From NCBI RefSeq assembly GCF_027214025.1, contig NZ_JAPWHB010000002.1, positions 248,001 through 312,000 on the forward strand: a stretch of DNA of 64,000 nucleotides, read 5' to 3'. Under the pieces are notes generated by a model. It saw nothing but the letters and a program-made list of their open reading frames with translations, was not told the DNA's origin and searched no databases. This document shows, in pieces, positions 20,905 to 30,109 of the stretch (the stretch's first letter is position 1; each line of letters begins with the position of its first letter). Both the position numbers and the translations under genes were made by a program. This stretch comes from Parahoeflea alexandrii (lineage in GTDB: Bacteria > Pseudomonadota > Alphaproteobacteria > Rhizobiales > Rhizobiaceae).

Positions 20905-21042
20905 CTCGTCATCCTCGGCCCCCGAGCAAGACAAACGAAGCGCCGTCGTTGCCTCCGAGGATCCATTCCGCGATCCATCGGCACACCGTTTGTTTGGAGA
21001 GACAACGGAATGGATCCCGGGGTCGTGGCCCCGGGATGACGA
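20905..21042. repeat. Palindromic intergenic element, copy C
   Basis: The 138-bp copy is very close to copy B, with the module GACAAACGAAGCGCCGTCG in the left arm, then GAGGATCCATTCCGCG and the matching right arm CGGAATGGATCCCGGGG. A truncated extra left end (CCGTCATCCTCGGCCTCC) lies just before it at 20883-20900, as if one element was inserted into or next to another. It sits between members 2 and 1 of the paralog family. Confidence 0.75.
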
Positions 21043-21133
21043 CGGTGAGAGCATGTCAAAACGGAAACCTGATGCCGGCATTAAGAATCCATCGCAAGGA
21101 TTGCCATAAACAAGTCTTGTGAGATTGGCATGA

Positions 21134-21811
21134 TCAAAGCCCTCTTTGAAAATCAAGTCGATTTAACGAGTTAGCAAAACGATTGGGTACGCTGAGTTTG
21201 GTGTAGCGATCACCATCAAGCTGCCTATTTTCATACGCTTCCCACCACCCCAACACCGCATCCACCCGGCCCTTGGTCACCTTCTCGTCGGTAATCGCAA
21301 GCGTGATCGAGGAGAGCGCGTAGCCGGGGCCAAAACTGGCTGCGACATCATCGGGATCGACGCGGGCAACGCTTGCGGGGTCATTGATGTCGGCGAAGGT
21401 GACCAGAAGGGGGTAAACCCCGACCGGAAGGACAAGCGGCTCCTTCAGTCCGAGAATGGCCCGGCTGTTGTCCTTCATGCTGGCGCCGCGGCCATCCTTG
21501 TTGCGGAGCTGGTAGAGCAACTTGCTGTCCATGCCGTCGATCAGCGCGAACAGATGGCGCCCGTTGCCGAGCTTCACCACGGGAGCTTCCCCCGTCAGTT
21601 TGAAGCCGCCACCTCTTGCATCGCCCACGATGAAGGGAATACCGCCGCTCCACGAGACTTCCATGACGCTTGCGCCGGACACTTCGCCATTTGGTGTCAC
21701 CATTGTCACCGTGACTTTCTGCCGCCAGCTGACATCGCCGCCGCAGGCCGAGAGGCCCGCCACGGCCAACGTCAGAACGAAAGCTCCCAAAAGCCGACGC
21801 CAGCCACTCAT
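21134..21811 (-). CDS. Envelope protein of a three-member paralog family, member 2 (lipoprotein)
   Basis: The predicted lipoprotein (225 residues) has signal MSGWRRLLGAFVLTLAVAGL and lipobox LSAC with cysteine 23. The body has the family pattern VTVTMVTPNGEVSGASVMEV, PVVKLGNGRHLFALIDG and the shared C-terminal block from about residue 133 (YPLLVTFADINDPASVARVD ... FGPGYALSSITLAITDEKVT). The last 30 residues differ from members 1 and 3 (WWEAYENRQLDGDRYTKLSV, ending DFQRGL). The open frame extends 57 codons upstream, but that part is only the translation of palindromic element D. The start at ATG 21811 has GAGGG at suitable distance. The function is unknown. The change from transmembrane anchor to lipid anchor among near-identical ectodomains is notable. 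Confidence 0.75.
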   Translation of the reverse strand: MSGWRRLLGAFVLTLAVAGLSACGGDVSWRQKVTVTMVTPNGEVSGASVMEVSWSGGIPFIVGDARGGGFKLTGEAPVVKLGNGRHLFALIDGMDSKLLYQLRNKDGRGASMKDNSRAILGLKEPLVLPVGVYPLLVTFADINDPASVARVDPDDVAASFGPGYALSSITLAITDEKVTKGRVDAVLGWWEAYENRQLDGDRYTKLSVPNRFANSLNRLDFQRGL

Positions 21812-21827
21812 ACGCGATACCCTCGTT

Positions 21828-21966
21828 TCGTCATCCTCGCCCCCCGAACCGAGGATCCATTCCGTGATCCATCCGCGCATCGCATTGTGCGGAGAGACAA
21901 CGGCATGGATCCCAGAAGCAACGACGTCGCTTCGCTTGTCCTGGTCGTGGCCCTGGAATGACGACG
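21828..21966. repeat. Palindromic intergenic element, copy D (module in the opposite arm)
   Basis: The outer ends (TCGTCATCCTCG ... GGAATGACGACG) and inner arms (GAGGATCCATTCCGTG, ACGGCATGGATCCC) match copies B and C. The GACAAGCGAAGCG module is absent from the left arm and present, inverted (CGACGTCGCTTCGCTTGTC), in the right arm. So this copy lies in the reverse orientation or arose by arm exchange. It lies between members 3 and 2 of the paralog family. Confidence 0.75.
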
Positions 21967-22067
21967 ACGGGGGGCACGTCATGACAAGAACCGGGTGCCG
22001 AAGTGATAACCGCGGTTGCAGAAATCCATCGAGAGGATGGCTATGAAGAGTTCAGATGACATGGTCA

Positions 22068-22838
22068 TTAGTTTTTCTCCGTGTCAAAATCGCCAGAGGC
22101 CAATGAATTTGCAAAGCGGTTCTCGGCTTCGACCGTTTCGAGGCGATTTCCGTCGAAATGCTTATTGTAATAATCTCCCAACCACCCCAACACCGCCTCC
22201 ACCCGGCCCTTGGTCACCGGCTCGTCGGTGATCGCAAGCGTGATCGAGGAAAGCGCGTAGCCGGGGCCGAAACTGGCTGCGAGATCGTCGGGATCGACGC
22301 GGGCAACGCTTGCCGGGTCATTGATGTCGGCGAAGGTGACCAGCAGCGGGCGGTGGGCCGGCGGGACTTCGCGGGTCTCGCCGCGGCTCGCGGCGACTGT
22401 CTTGATCTGTTCCAGCCAATAGCTGCGACCGTCGCCAAACATGGCGATCCCGCGCCGCTCGGCGCCCTTGATCAGCGCAAACAGGTACTTGCCCTCGCCC
22501 AGATCGACCACCGTCGCCTCGCCGCGCACGTCGGACTGGAAAGTGGGCGCATCAGGCAGAATATCGGGCGTATCCGCCCAGCGGACCTGCACCACCGCAC
22601 TGCCGCTGCGTTCCCCCGCGGGGGTCATCACAGTCACGGTCGTCTTCTGGCCCCAGCTATAGGTGGGGAAGTTCAACTTGTACAAAAAATACGGCAGCCC
22701 CACCAGGATAAGGAGCCAGATGGCGAGCTTGCGCAGCAGCCGCCTCGTAGCCTTGGGATTGAGCGGCGGCGCGTCCACAGGCGGACGGGTCCCCGGGCGT
22801 GGAAAGTTCATCGGATTTTGCTCGTCCCACCGACTCAT
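22068..22838 (-). CDS. Envelope protein of a three-member paralog family, member 3 (long cytoplasmic N-terminus)
   Basis: This 256-residue protein has a proline-rich cytoplasmic start (MNFPRPGTRPPVDAPPLNPK) and a basic stretch (ATRRLLRKLA). A transmembrane helix follows (about 40-58, IWLLILVGLPYFLYKL), then the family ectodomain (TTVTVMTPAGERSGSAVVQV, ATVVDLGEGKYLFALIKGAE) and the shared C-terminal block ending NSLASGDFDTEKN. Its last ~90 residues and the DNA beyond the stop are nearly the same as in member 1, which points to recent duplication or gene conversion. The start is uncertain: ATG 22838 is used, ATG 22811 is the next option, and an upstream extension to 22904 is unlikely. Function unknown. 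Confidence 0.7.
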   Translation of the reverse strand: MSRWDEQNPMNFPRPGTRPPVDAPPLNPKATRRLLRKLAIWLLILVGLPYFLYKLNFPTYSWGQKTTVTVMTPAGERSGSAVVQVRWADTPDILPDAPTFQSDVRGEATVVDLGEGKYLFALIKGAERRGIAMFGDGRSYWLEQIKTVAASRGETREVPPAHRPLLVTFADINDPASVARVDPDDLAASFGPGYALSSITLAITDEPVTKGRVEAVLGWLGDYYNKHFDGNRLETVEAENRFANSLASGDFDTEKN

Positions 22839-22974
22839 CGCGCCCTCGCTCGTCACAACCCAGAGACGAACATCGAACACGCCGCCACGCAACCCTGCAC
22901 ACAAAGGAAGATGCGGATGTGGTTGCTGACCCGTTAGCGGGCTTGAAGCCTACACCGGTCCGCGCGTGCCCGCC

Positions 22975-25581
22975 TCAGGCGTCCAGCATCTCGCGCACGG
23001 CGGTGGCCAGTTGCTTGAGCGAGAACGGCTTGGCCAGGAAGCCGAATTTGGCGTCGGCGGGCAGGTTTTTCGCAAAAGCATCCTCGGCATAGCCCGAGAC
23101 GAAGATGAACTTCATGTCGGGATAGTCCTTACGCAGCTCGGTCAGCAGCGTCGGGCCGTCCATCTCCGGCATCACCACGTCGGAGACGACGATGTCGACC
23201 CTGCCCTCGAGTTCCTGCAACACGTCCAGCGCCTCGACGCCGGTGCCGGCCTCGTGCACCTCGTAGCCGCGCGCCTCGAGCATGCGTTTTCCCCCGCGCC
23301 TGACCGCCTCCTCGTCCTCGACCAGCAGCACCACGGCGGAGCCGCCGGTGAGGTCCTCCGGCCCGTCGGCGACGATTTTGGCCTGCTTCGCAGCACCGGC
23401 TTCAAGCGTGGCTGCGGCTTCGGCGGCGGCCACGGCCTTCTCCGCCTCGTCCTCGACATGGCGCGGCAGGTAGATGCGGAACGTGGTGCCCTGCCCCACT
23501 TCGGAATCGGGATAGATGTAGCCGCCCGACTGCTTGACGATGCCGTAGACCATCGACAGGCCAAGCCCGGTGCCCTTGCCCACGTCCTTGGTGGTGAAGA
23601 ACGGCTCGAAGATCTTTTCCAAAACGTCGGGCGCGATCCCCGTGCCCTGGTCGGCCACCTCGATCAGCACGTAGTCGCCAACCTCCATGCCGCGGTGATT
23701 GAGCCGCTCGACCTCGCCCGCATCGACATTGCGGGTACGGACGGTGATCGTGCCGCCGTCCGGCATGGCGTCGCGGGCGTTGACCGCCAGATTGATCAGC
23801 ACCTGCTCGAACTGCCCCAGATCGGTCTTGACCGGCCACAGGTCGCGGCCGAATTCAAGCTCCAGCTTCACATTGGTGCCGATCAGCCGGTCAACCAGCA
23901 TGCGCAAATCGCCGATCACGTCGGTCATCGACAGCACCGTCGGCCGCATCGTCTGCTTGCGCGAAAACGCCAGCAACTGCCTTACCAGCACCGCGGCGCG
24001 GTTGGCGTTGCGCTTGATCTCGATGAGATCGGCAAAGCTCGAATCCGCCGGCCTCAGCGACATCAGCAAATGATCGGCCGACAGCAGGATGGCGGTGAGA
24101 ACATTGTTGAAATCGTGCGCGATGCCGCCGGCCAGCGTGCCCACGGCATTCATCTTCTGGGTCTGCGCCATCTGCGCTTCCAGCGCCTTCTGCTCGGTGG
24201 TCTCCACCGCGTAGATGATCGCGGTCTCCTCCGGCGCCTCTTCCGAATGCTCGATCACCGCGTTGACGTAGAAGCGGAAATGCCGCTCCTCGTTATCGGC
24301 GCGGCGGCTGTCGATCGGCGCGATGTCGCCCTGCTTGTCGGCTGCCTGATCAAGCGCGTCCTGGAACGCCTTGCGGTCTTCCTCGCGCAGCACGGTCTCA
24401 AACAGCGAACCGCGCTCCATGTCATCGCGGGTGATGAGGCCCGCGAACATCTGCAGGAACGGACCGTTGGTCCTGAGAATCTTGCCGTCGCCGTCGACCG
24501 AGGCGATCGCCATCGGCGTGTTGTTGAAGAAGCGGGTGAAGCGCATTTCGGCGCTGGCCGCGTCGTGGACGCCCGTGCCGCCCTCTTCCCGGCTGATGAC
24601 GATGGTCCGGCTTTCGCCCGGCGCGCCATCGCGCGTGGCCGAAACCCGGTGCACCAGACGCACCGGCAGGCTTTGGCCGTTGGATTTGAGCAGATCAAGA
24701 TCGAGCTGAGCGGTGCGGTTGAGGCCGGGTTCCGCCTGCACCGATTCCACCAGCGCCATGCCGGCGCCGGCAACGAGGTCGCGCAGCATCACCTTGCCCG
24801 GCAGGAACGAGGTGAGATCGATGCCGAGCCAGTCGGCCAGCGTCGCGTTGAGATAGACGATCTCGCCGTCGCGGCCCGCCGAGAAGAAGCCGACCGGCGC
24901 GTGGTCGAGATAGTTGATGGCGTTCTGCAACTCCTTGAACACCATTTCCTGTTCGGTGCGTTCATGGCTGATGTCGGACAATTGCCAAGCCATCAGCGTG
25001 ACGTCCTTTTCGCCCGAGGCGATCGGCCGGCCGCGCAGCCGGTACCAGTGGCCGCCCTCGGTGCTCTCCTTGCCCGCGCCCAGCGGCTGGGTCATGCGGA
25101 ATTCTTCCTGCCCCTCCCGGCCCTCGCGCATGGCGTTGGTCAGCCGGTAGACGGCTTCCGCCGACTCCCGGTGGCGCGACAGGATGGCCTCGATCGACTG
25201 CACGTCGGCTGCACTGGTCGAGCCGGTCAGCTGCCCGTAGGCATGGTTGGCATAGACCACCCTGTCCTTGTCGTCGGTCACCAGCGTGCCTTCGGGATGG
25301 GTGTCGATGAAGGCGCGGGCCAGCGGGTCCGCCGTCGTCTTCGGCATGATGTCGACAAAGCCGATCACGGTCGAGACGAGGAAGAAGATCCCCACCACCG
25401 CCAGCACGCCGAGAATGCCGAGCATCAGCTCGTTGTTGAGCCTGTCCTTGAACAGGAAGAATACGATCGACGCGCCGATCATCACCAGCGCGAGAAAGAT
25501 CAGCCTCGACACCGAGCGTGGTTTCGCGCTTCGGTCTACAAGCGCCGCCGGGTTTCCCGCCGCTGGTTTCGTCTCGGTCAT
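22975..25581 (-). CDS. cckA: CckA cell-cycle hybrid histidine kinase
   Basis: The 868-residue inner-membrane hybrid kinase/phosphatase feeds phosphate through ChpT to CtrA and CpdR in alphaproteobacteria. It has two transmembrane helices at about 27-44 and 51-72, tandem PAS domains to about 460, and a HisKA box with phospho-accepting H489 in [15 protein letters not shown]. The HATPase domain has [14 protein letters not shown] (N box), [27 protein letters not shown] and the G boxes. A C-terminal receiver domain has D801 in [12 protein letters not shown]. The open frame extends 51 codons upstream, but ATG 25581 gives the normal N-terminus. It lies downstream of nothing on its strand and upstream of the paralog cluster, with the FliO-like gene divergent, so its promoter is in 25582-25873. 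Confidence 0.95.
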   Translation of the reverse strand: MTETKPAAGNPAALVDRSAKPRSVSRLIFLALVMIGASIVFFLFKDRLNNELMLGILGVLAVVGIFFLVSTVIGFVDIMPKTTADPLARAFIDTHPEGTLVTDDKDRVVYANHAYGQLTGSTSAADVQSIEAILSRHRESAEAVYRLTNAMREGREGQEEFRMTQPLGAGKESTEGGHWYRLRGRPIASGEKDVTLMAWQLSDISHERTEQEMVFKELQNAINYLDHAPVGFFSAGRDGEIVYLNATLADWLGIDLTSFLPGKVMLRDLVAGAGMALVESVQAEPGLNRTAQLDLDLLKSNGQSLPVRLVHRVSATRDGAPGESRTIVISREEGGTGVHDAASAEMRFTRFFNNTPMAIASVDGDGKILRTNGPFLQMFAGLITRDDMERGSLFETVLREEDRKAFQDALDQAADKQGDIAPIDSRRADNEERHFRFYVNAVIEHSEEAPEETAIIYAVETTEQKALEAQMAQTQKMNAVGTLAGGIAHDFNNVLTAILLSADHLLMSLRPADSSFADLIEIKRNANRAAVLVRQLLAFSRKQTMRPTVLSMTDVIGDLRMLVDRLIGTNVKLELEFGRDLWPVKTDLGQFEQVLINLAVNARDAMPDGGTITVRTRNVDAGEVERLNHRGMEVGDYVLIEVADQGTGIAPDVLEKIFEPFFTTKDVGKGTGLGLSMVYGIVKQSGGYIYPDSEVGQGTTFRIYLPRHVEDEAEKAVAAAEAAATLEAGAAKQAKIVADGPEDLTGGSAVVLLVEDEEAVRRGGKRMLEARGYEVHEAGTGVEALDVLQELEGRVDIVVSDVVMPEMDGPTLLTELRKDYPDMKFIFVSGYAEDAFAKNLPADAKFGFLAKPFSLKQLATAVREMLDA

Positions 25582-25873
25582 GAATCGCTCTTTCGCCCCG
25601 CCACGGATCCGTCCGGTTTGAATCACATTCCGCCGCTGATGGAAAGCCCAAACACCGCCAGCGCCTGCTTCGCACCCCAGTTTACCGGGGAAACCGCTCC
25701 TGGCGTTCGCGCGGCAGGCATATCCTCGCCACATTTCACACGATACTGGAAAACCGCTTCATCCGGCTTGTGAACCGGGTGGAAAACAAGTCAAATGCGC
25801 TCCGGTCACGATCAAATCCGGTGGAGCGCCGCTGATTTCATCGGCTTTATCGACTGCAACGGGAGGACGCCGG

Positions 25874-27145
25874 ATGCCGGACAGTCTATTGGGCGGCCAG
25901 GGTGCAACACTGTTGACCGCCATCATCATCGTCGCCGTGGCGCTGCTGGCGCTTGTCGGGGTGTTCTGGCTGATCCGCAACCGCGCCGCCTCGACCTTCA
26001 TCCGCGGCGGCAAGAACCGGCAGCCACGCCTCGCCGTGCTCGATGCCACCGCCGTCGATACCCGCCGCCGGCTGGTGCTGATCCGCCGCGACGATGTCGA
26101 GCATCTGGTGATGATCGGCGGCCCGACCGACGTCGTCATTGAAAGCCGCATCGTCCACCCGGAGCAGGCCGGAGGCGCCCGGCAAGCCGAGCAACAACAG
26201 TCCGTTGCGCCAGCCGCACCGCGACCGCAGCGCGCGCCCCAACCCGCCCCGGCTCAGCAACCCGCCCCGGCTCAGCAACCAGCGCAGGCACGTGAGCCAG
26301 CACCGGCACGTGCCGCGCCGCCCCAGCCGGCCCGCACCACGGTTCCGGGGACCGCTTCCGGTGGCTTTGTCGAACCCTCGGTGCGCCAGGCGGAAACCGC
26401 TCCCCAGCCAGCGGCCCGGCCACAACCTTCCGTATCTGCCTCACCCCCCTCTCGCGGACCGGCAGCGGCCGCAGCGACAGCCGTCGCCGCCGGCTCTATC
26501 CGCGCCGAGGCCGCAGACCTGCTCGACAGCGCCAGAACGCGGGTCTTCGAAGAACCGGATTTCGACGAAAGCGATCTTGACGACCTGATGGACGTCCCGC
26601 CGGTTACTGCCCGGCCGACACCCTCGCCATCAGCCGCTGCACCCTCAAGACCGCAAACGCCGCAAACCCCGGCCTCGGCCCAGGCGCCATCCCATGGCGC
26701 TCCCGGGGCAGAAGCCGCGGCCGATCCCCTGCAGGCGGAAGCCGCCGACCTGCTCGAAAACGCCAGGACGCGGGTCTTCGAGAACCCAAGCTTCGACGAG
26801 AGCGCCTTTGACGAACTGACTGCGGCTCCCGCAGAACAGGAGCGGTCCGCCGCACCGATCCCCGGCGGCGGCAGGGCGACCGGCGAACCGGCCACACCGG
26901 CCAAGCCTGCAGCCACGGTGCCGTCCGAATTCGAGGCCGTGCTGGCCGCGGAGCTGTCGCAGGACCTGACCCACGAATCCCCGCGCGACAGCCTGATCGC
27001 CGCTCACTACACCGAGCACCAGCTCGATCCGGACGAAGCCGACTTGCTGGAAGCACCGGAGGTTCAGCCCGAAACCGAGCCGTCAAGGGATTCGCTTGAA
27101 GCCGAGATGGAACGCCTGCTCGGCGACCTTTCGCGCAAGCCCTGA
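25874..27145 (+). CDS. FliO-like membrane protein with duplicated acidic motif
   Basis: The 423-residue protein has one N-terminal transmembrane helix (about 12-34, LLTAIIIVAVALLALVGVFW). A FliO/MopB-like domain spans 50-95 (LAVLDATAVDTRRRLVLIRR, DDVEHLVMIGGPTDVVIES). FliO is a flagellar export-gate assembly factor of about 100 residues. The rest is a long Pro/Ala/Gln-rich linker and a motif found twice: ADLLDSARTRVFEEPDFDES at 214-233 and ADLLENARTRVFENPSFDES at 291-310. No flagellar gene is near, but the position next to cckA is seen in other Rhizobiales to my recollection. It may be a FliO homologue recruited for another membrane job. No dedicated ribosome site stands out apart from GGGAGGACG before the ATG. 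Confidence 0.72.
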   Translation: MPDSLLGGQGATLLTAIIIVAVALLALVGVFWLIRNRAASTFIRGGKNRQPRLAVLDATAVDTRRRLVLIRRDDVEHLVMIGGPTDVVIESRIVHPEQAGGARQAEQQQSVAPAAPRPQRAPQPAPAQQPAPAQQPAQAREPAPARAAPPQPARTTVPGTASGGFVEPSVRQAETAPQPAARPQPSVSASPPSRGPAAAAATAVAAGSIRAEAADLLDSARTRVFEEPDFDESDLDDLMDVPPVTARPTPSPSAAAPSRPQTPQTPASAQAPSHGAPGAEAAADPLQAEAADLLENARTRVFENPSFDESAFDELTAAPAEQERSAAPIPGGGRATGEPATPAKPAATVPSEFEAVLAAELSQDLTHESPRDSLIAAHYTEHQLDPDEADLLEAPEVQPETEPSRDSLEAEMERLLGDLSRKP

Positions 27146-27225
27146 AGGCCTTGGCGACAGCCTGCCGTTGGCCAGGGCCCTTCCGCTGAACCATGCTTGC
27201 CCAGGCCATTCACAAGCGGGCATGA

Positions 27226-27256
27226 AAAAAGCCGGCGCAGCGGCCGGCTTTAAAAA
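27226..27256. terminator. Terminator between the FliO-like gene and dksA
   Basis: Stem AAAGCCGG / CCGGCTTT with an 8-base loop (27228-27235, 27244-27251). On minus it is followed by TTTTTTCATG, a good T-run for dksA; on plus it ends in TTTAAAAA, weaker for the FliO-like gene. Confidence 0.75.
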
Positions 27257-27280
27257 CAATTCGAAAATTTCGGACAAAGC

Positions 27281-27700
27281 CTATTCGTCGCGGTAGACCT
27301 TCTCGCGCCGCTCGTGGCGTTCCTGCGCCTCGATCGACAAGGTGGCGATCGGCCGGGCATCGAGCCGCTTCAGGCTGATCGGCTCGCCGGTCTCCTCGCA
27401 ATAACCGTAGGTGCCGTCATCAATGCGCGCGAGCGCCGCATCGATCTTGCCAATCAGCTTGCGTTGACGGTCGCGGGCGCGCAATTCGATGGCGCGGTCC
27501 GTCTCGGACGATGCGCGATCGGCCACATCGGGGTGGTTGGCACTTTCCTCCGCGAGATGGTCAAGCGTCTCGCGAGCCTCCTTGAGAATGTCATTCCGCC
27601 AGGCAATCAGCTTGGCCCGGAAATAGGCCTTCTGCTTGGCATTCATGAAATCCTCGTCATCCGAAGGCACATAAGAGGAAAAATCGAAGTCTTCACTCAT
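27281..27700 (-). CDS. dksA: RNA polymerase-binding transcription factor DksA
   Basis: The factor enters the secondary channel of RNA polymerase and works with ppGpp in the stringent response. The protein has 139 residues with a long coiled coil (about 20-95, including RNDILKEARETLDHLAEE and DRASSETDRAIELRARDRQR with the two tip acidic residues in the family). The zinc-finger-like end reads GTYGYCEETGEPISLKRLDA. Only one cysteine (C101) of the classical four remains, a pattern seen in other alphaproteobacterial DksA proteins, so zinc is probably not bound. The start is ATG 27700 (MSEDFDFSSY); the frame continues 27 codons upstream without support. A terminator follows. Confidence 0.93.
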   Translation of the reverse strand: MSEDFDFSSYVPSDDEDFMNAKQKAYFRAKLIAWRNDILKEARETLDHLAEESANHPDVADRASSETDRAIELRARDRQRKLIGKIDAALARIDDGTYGYCEETGEPISLKRLDARPIATLSIEAQERHERREKVYRDE

Positions 27701-27988
27701 GACGATTCTCCCGGCTAAGCCATTTCGGGGGGTGTATAGCCACACGGCGGCACCGGTACAAGCAGGAAAGTGGCGGATCACCGCAATTTCATCGAACTGT
27801 CAAATTGTATTAGAATTCCGACATATACCGGTTTTCTCGGGCCTGCCGGGCGGCGCCTGCCATCCCGGAGCTTCCCAGCCGTGGCTGCACCCCGGCGCCG
27901 CCGGCCGCCCAGCCGGCAAGTTGATATTGCAGTGCACTTTGTCCTTTTGGAGAATTGAAGCACCGGCGCAAATGGCTACATTCACGAG

Positions 27989-28525
27989 ATGAATCCTGCA
28001 CCGCTCACACATCTGCGCATTTTTCTCGTCCGCCACGCGCATGCCGCCTGGGCCCTGCCCGGTGTGCGCGATTTCGACCGTCCGTTGGATGAGCGCGGGC
28101 GCGAGGAAGCCGCCCGCCTTGCCGCGACCATGTCGGTCAACGGTTTTGAGCCGGACCTGGTCTACTGCTCCAACGCGCGCCGCTGCGCCGAAACCCTCGA
28201 AATCCTGCAGAAAGCCCGCGCCAATGGCGAACTGCGGGTCGAATACAGCGATGCACTTTATGCCTCCAGCCATGACGCCTATCTCGACCTGATCGGATCC
28301 GCGCATGACGACACCATCCAGTCGATCATGATCATCGGCCACAATCCGATGCTTGAGGACACGGCACAGGCCTTGCTGCAGGACGACCCGGCGGCTTTTG
28401 AAACCGCGCTCGGCAATGGCTTTCCGACCGCCGGCCTGATGATTCTCGATTGCGACACTCGCGGCGGCAGCGCGATCAAGGGCGGCGCCCGGTTTGTCGG
28501 CCTGCTCTCCCCCGTGGACGCCTGA
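27989..28525 (+). CDS. SixA-type histidine phosphatase
   Basis: This 178-residue member of the histidine phosphatase (phosphoglycerate mutase-like) superfamily has the catalytic motif FLVRHAHA (R15, H16), the second arginine in LVYCSNARRCAETLE, and the second histidine in IIGHNPMLED. Length and motifs fit SixA, which removes phosphate from histidine phosphotransfer proteins in E. coli (ArcB, NPr). Whether it acts on an Hpt protein here, such as the one at 38396-38764 or ChpT, is only a possibility. It is transcribed in the direction of the YcjX-YcjF pair, 111 bases upstream of it, and may be part of that unit. Confidence 0.88.
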   Translation: MNPAPLTHLRIFLVRHAHAAWALPGVRDFDRPLDERGREEAARLAATMSVNGFEPDLVYCSNARRCAETLEILQKARANGELRVEYSDALYASSHDAYLDLIGSAHDDTIQSIMIIGHNPMLEDTAQALLQDDPAAFETALGNGFPTAGLMILDCDTRGGSAIKGGARFVGLLSPVDA

Positions 28526-28636
28526 ACCCGGCATTCGGGCCCTTCGATAGGAGCCGGGATCGCATTTCACTGTTGCGCTTTCAATTGCACCGGCAAATTC
28601 CTATATCTTGGCAAGCAATTCGGAGCAGGCCGCAAC

Positions 28637-30109
28637 GTGTCATCGTCCATCACCAGTTTCACCGATGAGGCACTGATCGCCTTTGACACCCTCACGGACC
28701 GCGCCAGCAACCTGATCCAGCCGACCCTGCGGCTCGGCGTCACCGGGCTTTCGCGCGCCGGCAAGACCGTCTTCATCACCTCACTTGTGCACAATCTGCT
28801 GCATGGCGGCCGTCTGCCGATGTTCGAGGCCGCCCATTCCGGCAGGCTGTCACGCTCGTTTCTCGAACCCCAGCCCGATGATGCGGTGCCGCGGTTTCAA
28901 TACGAGGATCATGCCGCCCGCATGATCGGCGAGCGCATCTGGCCGGATTCAACCCGCGCCATCTCCGAGCTGCGGCTGGTCATCGAGTATGAATCGGCCA
29001 GCGGCTGGAACCGTTTCTTCTCCGGCGGCAGGCTCTGTCTCGACATCGTCGACTATCCCGGCGAATGGCTGCTCGACCTGCCGTTGCTCGGTCAGGATTT
29101 TGCCGCTTTCTCGCTCAACGCCGCGTCGCTGGCGCGATCCCCGGTGCGCGCCGATCTCGCCGCCGCCTGGCTTGAAAAGGCCGGCTCCATCGATCCGCTC
29201 AAGCCCGCCGACGAGTCTGACGCGCGCGAGCTCGCCCGGCTGTTCACCGATTACCTGAGGGCCTGCAAGAAGGACGAGCGGGCGCTGTCCACCCTGCCCC
29301 CCGGCCGCTTCCTGATGCCGGGCGATCTCGACGGTTCGCCCGCGCTCACCTTCGCGCCGCTGCCCAACCTGCCCGATGGGCCTGCGCCGAAAGGCTCGCT
29401 GATGGCGATGATGGAGCGGCGCTACGAGAGCTACAAGTCGGTGGTGGTCAAGCCGTTCTTCCGCGAGCACGTTGCCCGTCTCGACCGGCAGATCGTGCTG
29501 ATCGACGCGATGCAGGCGATGAATGCCGGCCGCGAGGCTGTGATCGATCTCGAACGCGCGCTCTCGGACGTGCTCTCCTGCTTCCGCCCCGGCAGCGGCA
29601 ACCTGCTGACCAGCCTGGTCTCGCGCCGCATCGACAAGGTGCTGATCGCCGCCACCAAGGCCGATCACCTGCACCATGAAAGCCATGACCGGCTCGAGGC
29701 CATCGCGCGGCGCATCGTCGAGCGCGCCTCGACCGGCATCGGCTCCTCCGGCGCCGACATCGAGGTGCTGGCGCTGGCCGCCGTCCGCGCCACCCGCGAA
29801 GCCACCGTCCGCCAGGATGGCGAGGAGCTTCCGGTGATCGTCGGCACCCCGCTCGAAGGCGAGCGCATTGCCGGCGAACTGTTCGACGGCAATCGCAAAA
29901 CAGCCATATTTCCCGGTGACTTGCCAAAGAATCCGGACTCATTCTTCAAGGCGGTTGATTCATCCCGTGAACCGCTCCTGCCGGAGATCAACATCGTCCG
30001 TTTCCGCCCGCCGCTGATCGAGGAAATCGACACCGGCATCAAGCTGTCGCTGCCCCACATCCGCCTCGACCGGGCCCTGGATTATCTTCTGGGAGACCGT
30101 CTGGCATGA
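28637..30109 (+). CDS. YcjX-family P-loop NTPase
   Basis: The protein has 490 residues and the Walker A motif G-LSRAGKT at 37-44, preceded by TLRLGVTG. The family block LVIEYESASGWNRFFSGGRL and the Walker B/G3-like LCLDIVDYPGEWLLDLPLL are present, and a later NKxD-like segment reads IAATKADHLHH. YcjX proteins are induced by heat or phage-shock conditions in enterobacteria and are encoded next to a YcjF membrane protein, exactly as here (4-base overlap). Biochemical role is unknown; a GTPase or ATPase acting at the membrane is the current view. Start is GTG 28637 with GGAG upstream. Confidence 0.88.
   Translation: MSSSITSFTDEALIAFDTLTDRASNLIQPTLRLGVTGLSRAGKTVFITSLVHNLLHGGRLPMFEAAHSGRLSRSFLEPQPDDAVPRFQYEDHAARMIGERIWPDSTRAISELRLVIEYESASGWNRFFSGGRLCLDIVDYPGEWLLDLPLLGQDFAAFSLNAASLARSPVRADLAAAWLEKAGSIDPLKPADESDARELARLFTDYLRACKKDERALSTLPPGRFLMPGDLDGSPALTFAPLPNLPDGPAPKGSLMAMMERRYESYKSVVVKPFFREHVARLDRQIVLIDAMQAMNAGREAVIDLERALSDVLSCFRPGSGNLLTSLVSRRIDKVLIAATKADHLHHESHDRLEAIARRIVERASTGIGSSGADIEVLALAAVRATREATVRQDGEELPVIVGTPLEGERIAGELFDGNRKTAIFPGDLPKNPDSFFKAVDSSREPLLPEINIVRFRPPLIEEIDTGIKLSLPHIRLDRALDYLLGDRLA

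Noticed and set aside
18101-21966. CRISPR array as an explanation of the repeated intergenic sequences
   Set aside because: Units are about 140 bp, palindromic, hundreds of bases apart and separated by genes; no regular spacers or cas genes exist.
21812-21982. 57-codon N-terminal extension of the lipoprotein paralog
   Set aside because: It is just the translation of palindromic element D; the ATG at 21811 gives a proper lipoprotein signal peptide.
22966-25773. Long plus-strand open frame (935 codons) opposite cckA
   Set aside because: It is the antisense shadow of the GC-rich cckA gene; the product is rich in His, Arg, Gly and Asp without domains, while the minus frame has every kinase motif.
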